A DNA stretch of 64,000 nucleotides. Source: Heterotrichella gracilis. Lineage: Eukaryota; Sar; Xanthophyceae; Tribonematales; Xanthonemataceae. Below the pieces are notes generated by a model. It searched no databases. It saw only the letters and a list, made by a program, of their open reading frames with translations, and was not told the origin of the DNA. The stretch lies in NCBI GenBank assembly GCA_032358255.1, contig JAULBX010018857.1, forward strand, positions 186,001 through 250,000, in the 5' to 3' direction. The position numbers and the translations under genes were made by a program. Shown here piece after piece: positions 37,803 to 48,315 of the stretch. Position 1 is the first letter of the stretch. Every line of letters begins with the position of its first letter.

Positions 37803-40800
37803 GCCGTTCAAGGCGGGACTATCGCTCCATTTTCGTTTTGGGCATTATTTTTGGGACTTGCTGGGTTTGAGAGTTCTCAACTTTGGGCGATGCCCAGAGA
37901 GAAGCACCTCATACTGTGTGCGCCTGCCTTTGCTGCACAGCGTCTGCTTGATACTGGTCCTGAACTGGGCGTTAGGTATCGGCCACCAGCACTCACCAGG
38001 CCGGCAAATGGGAGTATCTACGCACCAGGCGTGCTTGATGGTGAAGCAAGCAGCAGTGGCAGCGACAGCGACAGCGACCTCTCAGGTGAGAGGACGTCCA
38101 AAATAAGCACAGCGACTGCTGTGCTAGTGTTGTAATTGTACTGCATTGGCTAGGCCGTTGCAAAATTGAGCGCAAATGGGACTGGGGTTGTCATTGACTA
38201 TGCATGCATGCAACAATTATATACATGCATGCATATGCCTGAGTCAAACACCATACCCAGCGAGCATTGGCAATGAGACAATAACTCACACCACGTCATT
38301 GCCTATTGTCCTCGTCACCTTCACCACCGCTGGTCATATACTACATGGAAACCTTTACCTACTCCTAATGACCCGTCGTTACAGGCGGTTCTGTAGCCAA
38401 GCGCAGCCGTGTGGGCGACAGCAGCTTTGCCAATGGCGCCCTGGCTGCTGCGTGTGCCAGCGCCGGCTCCGTGCCTGGAACCTCTGCAGGATTGTTGCCG
38501 CCACCAGCTTCTGTCCTGCAGCAGCTCCAGCAACAGGCGCTGTACCCCTGTGACCCGGCATGGCAGGCAGCGCTACACGGCTCCCAGGGGCTGTTGCCGG
38601 TGCGTTTGCCTCACTGCTGGTGTGTGTGTGCGTGGGGGGTGAACAAGGTGTTCAACAGAGCATCCACTGAACAAGCAAACACACTGATCATTACATTGCA
38701 TCGCCCCTTGTGGGCAAAAAGGCCGCCATCCAGTGACCGATGGCATGCAAATGCGTTTTTCTGCCTTGTTTATGATTTGTGCGCACAGTCACAACCGCTT
38801 GACGGATGCGTATGGATGGGCGATGCACAGGTTGTGAGGCATGACGCCGGGTTGGCGCCATGCAATGGCGCACGCGCCGGGGAGCTGATGCCATGCTTCA
38901 GCCACCCCGAGGCAACAGTCTCTGCCGCAGCCTTTGCGCGTGCGCTGCGTGGCAATCAGGAGGCGCCAGGCTCCACACAGGGGTTTGGGCAGGATGTGGT
39001 GGAGGCGCTCTCCATGCCAGTGCCACCCATCCAAGTGGGGTACCAGGTGAGTGAATGACCCTAACACAGAAACAGAAACCCTAAATCTATGTTAGGGATG
39101 GAGGATGCCTTGGCATGCATCATGCAGCATGTATGGACAACGGGCAAGGACGGCGTCCATGGCGACGCTATACATTCCCCCTGTGCATTTTTTGTGCATG
39201 TCCATCATCCTAGCGCGACTCCACCTTGCAACGGTGTTGAGCACGTAATCTCGACCACTTGTTATGGGAACGATTTGGAGAGCACACGCTCAAGCGCACT
39301 GGCCATGCGAGCATCCAGCGCCAAGCTGTTGCCACAAGCCCTAAGCCCTAATATCTGAACCCTAACCAGCTGTCATGTACCACATGCGCACCCTTCTACA
39401 GGGTGATTGGCTGGCCACGCATGCATCCAGCGCCAAGCTGTGGCGTCATGCCCAAACCCTAAACCCTGATCAACGATCATGTGAAACACTCGCCCTTCTG
39501 CAGGGTGATTGGCTGGCCACGCGGGCGTCCAGCGCCAAGCTGTGGGCCCAGGCGCGTCTGCAGCCCTTCTCACCTCCCAAGATGGCCATGTACTACGCAA
39601 TCTGCCAGGAGGCAGCCGCTGAGGACACTGCACGCTTCCTGCAGGTACGTACACCACACGCGCCACCACATGGCATGTGAATCATGATGGAATGCGGAAC
39701 CCGTGTGTGGGGGCTGCGCCGCCACCTGCATAATATATGCAGAGATATAGACATGGATGATTATTTATAATCGATTTCCTGTAAAATCGTGGTGTTCTAT
39801 GCAATCTGCCCCGAGACACTTGCGCCCACACAGCACGCTTCACAGGTGCTCTCACATGCACAACCCAGCGTGTGCTATGCACGTATGTATTCATCAATCT
39901 GTTAAATTTATTCTGCCACAGGATGTGGGGCAGTGCTACCACGACATGGGGTATGGTCGCCACGTGGCGGCGCAGGGTGCGGAACGACCAGGTGGCATTG
40001 TGACTGTGCCCCAGTTGGGGGGGTACCTTGAGGGGGTGCGGCGGGCAGTGGAGCAGCTGCAGCGGGGGCTGGAGAGGGCGCCGCCGGACATGCGGTGCGG
40101 TGCATGCCCTAAACCCTAAAAGTCTTGATATGAATACCTGACCTGCGGTGCGGTGCATGTCGCAAACCTTGGTTGGTGCAACGGATGGCAATGCTGATGA
40201 GATTGTGAGCGGTATGCCTGAGAGGATACCCCGCCTGTGGATGGGTAGTTTATCGCAGTTTTGCGGCTCGATGTTGTTTGGCTGGCAGCGACACTTGCAC
40301 GCTACATTTTCCCTTCCTGTTTTGCCAGGTCTCCTTGCCAGCGTGATTCGCGGTGTGTTTGCTCAGCCATGGCCACTGCGCAGGTACCTCCGAGGGAGCC
40401 TGGATGACGAGTGCGACGCCTCCCTTGTCATTTACCTGGTGGGGCCCGCCACAGGCGATGCAGACATCTTGAAGGCATTTGGGGAGGTGGCCACTGTGTT
40501 TGGCCCCAGCACGCATGACCTCGCATCCCAGGGGCCGCATGACAGCGCAAGTGGCCAACAAAAAAAGTAGGTGTTGAGGGGCTGTTACCTGTCGAATTGG
40601 AAAGATATGATGACAGCTCTCTTGCATTTTGAATGCCAAGCTCTTGTGGTATAATCTTGATGCATGATTGTGCAGGTGCGTACGCAGGAAGTACCTGAAT
40701 GATATCTTAACGTGTTGGCCAAAATGGCATGTAGGCCAAAATAGCGCAGATACATTGTACTCATAATCAGCATGGTGGTTGTAACCGGCTGCACTGCTAC

Positions 40801-43800
40801 TACGCATGCATCTAATAAACCTCCTATACCCGCCTGTATAATAATACGTCCTGTTTTTTTCTGATCACCCTTGAACTGACCGCAGGGCGGGGCACATCAG
40901 CCAGGGGTTTTGGGGACCCCCTGAATCCAGCGCGCTTGATAAGTACGAGGGTGCTGTGCACCTCAGCTTTGCCCCAGCGTCCTCTGCCCCCTCCTCCGAC
41001 CAACAGGGTCCGCCCACCTGGGCCCTCACCAGCCCCCGACAGCCTGTTGGCATCACGATACAGGTGGGTAGATACCCTTGTGCAGGGTGAAACAGGGTAA
41101 CAACGAGTGGAAGGGAGCGTGTGGTGAATTCAAGCTGTCGGTGGTTGCTGCCATTATCTGGCGTTGACATATGCGCCAGGAACCACTCCTGATGTAATGG
41201 GAGGTGCAACACATCAGCCGACTGCGTGAACTGGTGCACTAGAACTTATCAAAGTATTGGTACAGGCAGATGATGAGTTTACCTAGAAACAGCCCATGTC
41301 AGCATGCTTTTGTTGCACATGCAGGTTGTCACCCAGTTGGCCCTCCAGGACCTGACAAGCACCTCCGCTGTCGCCACGGCCCAAGGGGTGTACACCAAAA
41401 TCAAGCCCGCTGTGCTGGACGTCACCAGCCTCATGCCCTCCCTCTCCCGCGCACTCTCCGACGTGGTTTCATCCCCTGTGGCCCGGAGGTTCCGCTCCGA
41501 GGGATTTGACAGCAACGAGGAGCAGCTGGGGAGGAACCTGCAGGACCGATACCTGCAGCAGCGCTTTGCTCCCCCGTTTGTGTTGGCGGATGGCGCACCC
41601 CTTGACAACACAGGGTGCGTGCAGGGATGGCATGGTCATTTTTGGCCAGGGACATCCTGATTTGCAAGCTTGAAAAAATACTGTTTATGCCCTTTCCAGT
41701 GTGCGCAACCTGTATGCCTTCTGGCTGTGTTGCAACCTTGCAGATGGAGGTTAGGGTCAGGATTTAGGGTTCAAAGAAGGCCACGGTATGGGATTTCAGA
41801 CTGTGTGTTCCTTGCAGGGAGTCGTCAGGCGCAGCGGGGGGCGCCCTCCAGCTGGTGATCGATGCCCAATCCCAGACGCTCCACTGCTGCTATGCTGTGT
41901 TGCCCGCCGGTGGCGCATCAGGTCAGCCTCACTCTTGCTTCTGTAGTCCCTTCCCATGCCCCGCACACTGCATGTCAGTGCATGTTGCGCAGATGATGCA
42001 AGCGTGGAGGTCTGGTGAGAAGAGAATCAGATGTGGCATGGCATGAGTCGGGGGTCTACATGTGTTGCCAAACCCCTGGTGGATGCCGTCTAGCATTGCC
42101 CTCTGCCTCCTGGCACAATTACCCCTTGCGCAGTTATTCACCCTTGCAACCTGGCGGATATTGCCTGCCATGGCATGATATTCACCCCTTCCCACCTGAC
42201 GCGTACCCCCTGCCACCTGGCGCATTGCAGGCGCACTGCTGGTGCTGACGTGGACAGACTGTCGAGGGGAGCTGATGGAGTGTGCAGTACTACCCCTTGA
42301 GGGGGAGCAGCATGCACAAGGAGGGCCCCTCAGCCCAGGGGTGGCATCCACCTCAACGTCCCCTCTGCAATCACGTGATGTACGTGGTTTGCTGGGTTGC
42401 CATGGGTAGCATTGTACCGGTGACATGCTCGCGCACGTTATTGACATTTTTTCTCTGGGGGTGCATTTCCTAGCTGACTTGTCATAAGGGCTCTGTCACT
42501 ATACGTAGTTGCCCTAGGTTTCTCATCGTATGTATTCCACGCGCGTTTGGCCTTCGCTGCAAGCCTATTTCCAACTGCAGACCCCGACCCTGGCATGCGC
42601 TGTCATCTTGCAGGTATGCGCCCTGGTGCTCCAGGAATGCGCCAAATTGTGCCAGCCGCCACGCGCGCAGCGCACCACGCCAACCTCTGCACCACCCACC
42701 TTGGCCCACCCTACCCCTCGCAACAGAACTCCCTGCTCTAGCTCCTCCCCGCCCTTTCCAGCTGTATCACCCTGACTGTGGCATGCACTGGCACATTGCA
42801 GGTGTGCGCACTGGTGCTCCAGGAATGCGCCAAGACCGTGTCAGCCGCCACGCGCGTAGCGCACCAGGCCGACCTCTTCACCACGCTGTGCATCACCCAC
42901 CTTGGGCCTCCGCAGCAATCGCAGTGGGACTCCCTGCTTTCTTCCCCGGCGGATATCCCCCTGGTGGCCGGGAGCGTGGGGTCTGTGGTGGTTGCGTGCC
43001 TGCAGTTGCTGCCGCTTGCAAGGCTGGATACCACGTGGGATGAGGTGGTGGGCTGGCATGTGCTCATGCATCGGGGAGGCGCTGCGGCAGCACCAGGTGA
43101 GCAAGACAAAAAAGGAAAATGCCCAGTCCAAAACATCATGCTGCATGGTCCCTGGACTGGAAGAGGAGGGCATTATTGCCGTGCTGCAATGCAATGCAGG
43201 GACATGGTGCACTGGCTACATGCAGATTCAATCTTAGCTTTATTGGAAGCTTGAAAATCCAAAGGAAAGGATTGAAGGTTTTTTGCGCTTGCAGGGCCAG
43301 CGGTGCAGGCGACGGTGGTGATAGGCCCACCAGCAGACCCCTCCACTGCCCTCCTCCCGGGCGAGTGGGACACTGTGCGAGCCTTCCAGCTGACCCTCAT
43401 CAGCCACTGTGACTATACGCAATCACTAGGAGGGCGCATAACCGCCACCAACAAACTGGCTGCCCCACCCCTTGCGAGCCCTTCCTTGGCTCAGGAATCC
43501 GACCACAGCAGCCTGGTCACCTCCCCTAGCCCCCAGTACGATACCCCCCCTGGAGGCGGGACGACGCAAAACCCCAACCAAACCCTAGCCCAGCTGTGTG
43601 CTGAGCTGGCGGGGCTGTCCCTGCTGAGCCAGACGTACCAAGGGGTGGTGTTACACAACGTGGCGTCCTACAACGGGACGGGGTTAGGACAGGCGGGGTG
43701 GGCGGGCCCCAGCGCCCACCTGCCCCTGCACTGCGCCTGTGCACAGTTGCTAGCTGCGCTGGTGGATGGGGTGTGTGGTGGGGGGCAGCAGCAGGCCAGC

Positions 43801-43821
43801 GATGATGGCAATGGGGCATGA
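37803..43821 (+). CDS. MED13-like subunit of the Mediator kinase module (5' end open)
   Basis: MED13 links the CDK8/cyclin C kinase module to core Mediator in the nucleus. Exons I can support end or start at: 37803?-38085, 38385-38599, 38789-39046, 39504-39644, 39922-40099, 40329-40566, 40886-41063, 41325-41614, 41818-41921, 42231-42379, 42802-43096 and 43295-43821. Phases agree, giving about 950 residues. The C-terminal Argonaute-like (MID/PIWI) half of plant MED13 is recognisable: VPPIQVGY-DWLA, KMAMYYAICQ, YGRH, SLVIYLVGP, APPFVLAD, LHCCYAV, VLTWTDCRGELME, and a final ELAGLSLLSQTY with PLHCACAQLLAAL matching the plant ELHALSW...LPFHCD region. An acidic Ser-rich stretch (SSSGSDSDSDLS) lies near the start. 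The MED13 N-terminal domain is not seen, so the gene either begins further left or is short. Confidence 0.8.
39297..39475 (+). pseudogene. Two decayed copies of a MED13 exon start
   Basis: The true exon begins 'cttctgcag' plus GGTGATTGGCTGGCCACG at 39504. An almost identical acceptor-plus-exon start lies at 39389-39445 ('cttctacag' then GGTGATTGGCTGGCCACG), and a weaker third copy at 39299-39335. Period is about 100 bases. 'aaaccctaaaccc' (39453-39465) and 'ccctaaccag' lie between the copies. Confidence 0.85.
40108..40160 (+). repeat. Repeated donor-site region with CCCTAAA
   Basis: The end of a MED13 exon, 'gacatgcggtgcggtgcatg' (40087-40106), recurs as 'gacctgcggtgcggtgcatg' at about 40140-40159. 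The gap holds 'ccctaaaccctaaaa'. The splice donor is thus present twice. Confidence 0.75.
42581..42770 (+). pseudogene. Decayed tandem copy of a MED13 exon start
   Basis: 'gcaggtatgcgccctggtgc' at 42610-42629 and the following about 130 bases repeat the true exon start at 42798 onward at a spacing of about 190 bases. Matches include 'ctccaggaatgcgccaa', 'cacccaccttgg' and 'actccctgct'. The copy has small deletions that shift frame and ends in a stop without a donor. Confidence 0.85.
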
Positions 43822-44250
43822 AACATGCCAGATTGCTGTCATGTTGCCTGCTTCAAAACCAAGGCACGTGCCAGCACTCTTGAGTCTTGAGTTTCCAGTT
43901 GACAATGTTGACTTTCCAAATTGTTGTTACAGGTTTTTATCACTCCGTGCAACGTCCGCTTGTACTTTCTTGTATGTTCTTTGCTAGGCGTCAGTTTGTT
44001 GCATGCGAACTTTCGATATAAATCATCTCAGTGGATCACTGAACCTTCAATGCACGGGATGTCAAATCACGTCAGATAGCCAGGGTTTTGCCTGGCAGGC
44101 CGGCGCAGCACCTTCAGGCGCTCTCAATAAATTTGATGCCACAGTGGTTCTAGCCTGGCATGGCTGCGACCTCAAGTGCTCTCAATCGCCTTAACAAAAA
44201 CTGATGCAGTTCTGTGGCCAGACATCCACCATGGGACCACATGCTGCTCC
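43822..44250. other. Spacer between tail-to-tail genes
   Basis: This is the shared 3' flank of the MED13-like gene and the plastid HExxH gene. No open frame of interest is visible. 'cgctctcaat' recurs near 44119, 44177 and 44258, with related neighbours, suggesting small local duplications. Confidence 0.45.
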
Positions 44251-47200
44251 TCAAGCGCTCTCAATCGCCTTGACGCACTCCCCCACGGGTTTGCCGTCCC
44301 GCATGGCCTCCTGCAGCGCCGCATACTCCTTCTCGTAGCTCTTGAGCAGGCTGGCTGCCTGGTACACAGCCCAGCGTGTGACGTTCTGCTGCTGCGCCCC
44401 CGACAGCTTGTTTGTGCTGCGGTTGAGGATGCGCTGCAGGTCCGACAGATCGGCGGTCTGGCCCATGACCTGCAAGATTAAAGGCGGTGGTTAGGATTTG
44501 CTATACAGTATCGTCTATACCCTAATAGGGTTGATGCGCTGCAGGTTGGCGGTCTGGCCCAAGACCTGCAAACTATAAGGGGGGTTTAAGGTTTAGGGTT
44601 GAGGATGCGCTGCAGGTCAGCGGTTTGGCCCATGACCTGCAAAATGAAGGGGGTGGTTGGGATTTATTATACCCTAATAGGGTTGAGGATGCGCTGGAGG
44701 TCAGACAGGTCGGCGGTCTTGCCCATGACCTGCGCACACAAAACAGGCGGTTTACTTACATGCACTTGCCTCGCCATGCAACTGGAATTACCATATAATT
44801 GAACATTCTTTCAAAGACTTTTAAAATCCAAGACCTTTGACAACGTTGTGGAGTTTAATGCAATGCAGCAATAAAATGTACTGAATCATCTGGAATGTAA
44901 GTGCTGGAAACCCAACTTGTGATCTACCAAACAACCCTCACCTCCTCGTATTTGACCGCCTCCGACGCCGCCCCCGCCATCGCCACCACCGCCAGCGCGT
45001 TCACCTCCTCATCCGACAGCTGGCGCTGGAACAGGCGCTGCTGCAGCTTGGCCTCGAGGAAGTCGACGTGCGCCTGGCCAATATCCAGGGAGTAGCCAGT
45101 GATGGGGCAGCCAAGGAGGTAGCCCGCCTGGGGGTGGGGGTGGTGGGTTGGGTGGGTACGGGTGGATGATGGGGTTGGGAGGGGAAAGGATGATGGCGGC
45201 TGGAGAAAAATGTAGGTGGGTAGGAGGTATGGTACTCATTAAGTGCTTAGTTTACTGCACATCGCAACCCCATGTTCACTCCCTCTTGACCCCATAATTC
45301 ATAACCTGCCTCTCTCTGCACCCACCAACCCCAAACCCTCCACACCTAACAGTGCGCTGCCTCGTGTCCCAGCACCCTGTATCGCACGATACCTTGACAC
45401 CCCCACAACACCCTCCACCCTGAATCCCAAACACCGCCTCATGACCCAGAACCCATTTCCCTCACCGAGGTGCACCTTAAAACCTAAACCCTGCATTCTG
45501 CATTCCACCCACTCACCAGAAAGTGCGCGGCCTCGTGTCCCAGCACCCTGTCCCTGTAGTCGGGGTACACCTGCGAGAACTTGTCAATGATGACGGACAG
45601 CAAGCCGGGTGCGGTGGAGCCAATGGCCAGCACCACCAGGCTGATGCCGCCCACAAGGTAGGGTACAAAGAAGCCCTGCGGGAGGGGAGAAAATGAGCAG
45701 GGTCGAGAGGGGCATGGTTGCGTGGGAATAGTAGGAATGGCCATAGGAGTTACATTAATATTGGCGCCGCATGTGCAAGGCAGACTGATAATCTGGCTGT
45801 ATTGCTGGAATGCTGTAACTAACTAGCTGACTATTTACATTTGTATGTGGGTGGTTCAGATGAGCTGCACAATGAAGTGCTCATATGACAACCATATTTG
45901 AAATAAGCCCCTGCCATTGCCATGACCCCTGGCGGAGATGTGTCAATGATTGATGCCATGCAGGGGGATGGTGGAGAGCATGGCTGTGCAAGTGACGGAC
46001 TTGTTGGGTTTCAAGCCTTGTGCCTGCACAAACGCGGCAGACACACATACTATCGCACATCCCTGGAAACATGAGGTTACCAGCGCTCGAAGCTGCCATA
46101 AGGTGGGCACAAACATTGACAATGACATGGAAGGCGTATTTGATGGAGTGGCCATTGCATTATACTGACCCTACACGAGTTAGCCACGACATGCACACGT
46201 CCGGACATAGCATGCTTACCCAGTCCCCGGGCAGGAAACCACCTGCCACTGCTACCACCGAGGTTGTGCCCACCACAGTGACCAGGAAAGCCATGTCGTT
46301 GCGCACGCTGGGGCGGCCAATCTTCTCAGGGTCCTGAAAAACAGGGGAGCAAGGGTGAGAAGGTGGCTGTGCAAAGCACAGGCCAAGACCCTAAGCGGTG
46401 GCACGATCAATCATTTCTGGGGCCTGGTAACAGGGGAGCAGCGAGCGCGTGGCGCGGGGAGGCAGCGGCAGCAGTGCGGTGCAGGCCACAGGCCAAACCC
46501 TAAACCCTAACCATCAACACCTGCTACCTGCACGCCAACCCTCCTCAGCTCATACAGCACAAGCCTTGGGCCATGGAAGCAACCAAGCCCTGTACATCCC
46601 TAACCCTAACCCTAACCCTTCACATTGCACATAACCCTAAACCCTTAGCACGGACCCTGAACCCTCCCCACCTGCACGCCCACCCTCCTGAGCTCGTACA
46701 GCACCACGTTGCGCCTGTCCATGAAGGAGCGGTTATCCAGCAGGGATCCCCACTTGGGGATGCCGCCGCTCTCCTTGAGGGCAGTGAAGGCGCTCAGCAC
46801 ATCGCTGGAGGCATCAAACTTCTGCGCAGGGTGGAGGTGGGTTAGGTACATGCATTCCAGCAAAACAGTACAGCCAGGTTAGCAGTCTGTCTTGTGGGGG
46901 TGCAAGGGTGGTAACATATGTCCTGGTGGGCGGCTGTGGTTTGAAAGCATACAAGGCGCACTACTGCTACCCTCCAGGGTGTGGAGGGGAGAGTAACAGG
47001 GTTCAAGCGTGGTTGAGGTTTGAGAGGTGGTGGGTTGAAGGACGGAGGATGCTGTTATGCATGCTTGACTTCCTCCAAAAATGCTGTTGATGAGGTGTGT
47101 GGCGGCGTACATTTATAAGTCTTAGGGTTTTGGGTTTAGGGTGGTGCACGTGCGCGTACCACAGAGGGTGGCGCCTGCTTGACATCCAGCAGTGCGTCCT

Positions 47201-47426
47201 CAAGCTGAGTGAACAGGGCGCCTGTGTCTTGCGCTGATGCGGGCTGGGGTGTGCTGGCCTCCGCTTGTGCTTCACACCTGGTGACACCACCTGCCTGCCG
47301 CAGGCTGGGGCTGTAGCGGTGGGCTGGGCCGGTGCGGAAGGGGGTGAATGCCTTGCTGGGGCGCCTACTGGGGAGGGCTGCTGGCTGCAGGACTGCTTGG
47401 CTGGTATGGCTGAGAGTGAACGCCAT
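44251..47426 (-). CDS. Plastid HExxH membrane protein (VIR3/FtsH-like protease relative), 364 aa
   Basis: Six exons: 47426-47160, 46821-46672, 46333-46220, 45675-45517, 45127-44942 and 44469-44251, all phase 0, 365 codons. The first about 50 residues are rich in Ser, Arg, Ala and Pro and look like a plastid transit peptide. Two hydrophobic spans follow (MAFLVTVVGTTSVVAVAGG and a longer one, VPYLVGGISLVVLAIG). A zinc-protease motif HEAAH lies at about 224-228. After it come GYLLGCPITGYSLDIG, VAMAGAASEAVKYEE and a helical C-terminus (DLQRILNRS, RWAVYQAASLLK). This is the layout of a plant plastid family with M41-like catalytic motif but no AAA domain, which includes AT5G27290 and VIR3. Proteolytic activity is not proven for the family. 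Three decayed copies of the last exon's start lie in the preceding intron. Confidence 0.85.
44529..44735 (-). pseudogene. Three decayed copies of the last HExxH-gene exon start
   Basis: The true exon on the minus strand starts GTCATGGGCCAGACCGCC at 44469. Copies with their own acceptor 'gcag' lie at 44570-44529, 44640-44597 and 44733-44681. All carry the block that encodes VMGQTADLQRILN or close variants. Spacers contain 'ccctaatagggtt' or 'tttagggttg'. Any of these acceptors, if used without a donor, would quickly reach a stop. Confidence 0.88.
45345..45395 (-). repeat. Decayed copy of a HExxH-gene exon end
   Basis: 'gtgcgctgcctcgtgtcccagcaccctgt' in pieces (45352-45380) repeats 'gtgcgcggcctcgtgtcccagcaccctgt' of the exon that encodes the HEAAH motif (45523-45551). 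The copy lies in the intron after that exon and carries the complement of HEAA, but no splice signals I trust. Confidence 0.75.
46395..46600 (-). repeat. Decayed copies of two HExxH-gene exon edges
   Basis: 'caatc' plus 'ttctggggcctgg' plus 'aacaggggagca' (46407-46440) repeats the exon 3 start at 46318-46350. 'acctgcacgcc' plus 'accctcctcagctc' (46526-46551) repeats the exon 2 end at 46670-46695. Runs of CCCTAA stand beside both (46495-46512 and 46598-46619). Confidence 0.75.
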
Positions 47427-48315
47427 TGTGCTAAGTAGGTGTGGTTAAGTAATTGAGGGGTTGTGTGGATACAGATGAAACGCTCTTGCTGTGTGAGCTG
47501 GTTGTTGGTGTTGGTGTTTGGTCGAGTGGCTGTGGAGTGGGGTTCTGTTCCAGGGTTGCTGAGGCACCACCAGGAACGAACTGTCAATGGCACACCAGGT
47601 GTATGGGCTGTGTTTACTAGTCGAGCACTTCCTCAGTCGCGATACAACCAAGAGGTATGAATCGGTGACAAGAAGTCCAAACCACGAGTACACTGTCCTA
47701 TTTGGGCAGGTATATACCTTGAGCACTTGGTTCACTGAGTTCTTCGCTATCTGATCAACGAGCTAGATATGTGACGGAAATATCCGGGTTAACTAGCTAG
47801 TGATGGCTCTTGCTGCACGGTTTTGCAGGCTTTGCTGTCCATGCTGGTTTGTGGGCAAAAACAGGTTTCTAGAGTCTGCAGTCACTCTCAATTGCCTGTG
47901 GGCAGTCGAGAAACAATGACGTGTCCATCTGTCGTTTGACCTTTCGTGATGACGAGGTGACGATCATGCGACATGTGGCATCCTTTCGCCCTCCCACAAT
48001 GCATGCATATAAACGCAGGTTGGCGTGTGGAACACCATTGCAAAACTCGTGCAATGCGTGTGCAATTGGCACATGCAGACGACCTCTTCTGACGCAGGTT
48101 GTGGCCCTGAATCTCATATTGATAACTGCGCATAATACCTTATGCATGTACAGCTTTGAACAGCTCTCTACTAAGCAACAACAGCAGCCACTATGTAGGC
48201 CCAGCCGGGACGTCACACGCTGTGTCAACCCAGAGGCTCCAGGCCCTATGGGCAGTCCTTAAATAAGCTCGAGTGAAAAATAGGGGCGGACAAAGACTGT
48301 CCATCAACAACCAAT
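47427..48315. promoter_or_regulatory. Head-to-head spacer, HExxH gene and ENT-like gene
   Basis: The two genes start about 890 bases apart and diverge. The spacer shows no coding signal. A TGCATGCA lies at about 48000. I see no clear TATA element. Confidence 0.4.

Noticed and set aside
46598-46619. A true telomere or chromosome end
   Set aside because: Only a few CCCTAA units occur, inside a gene and flanked by coding exons on both sides.
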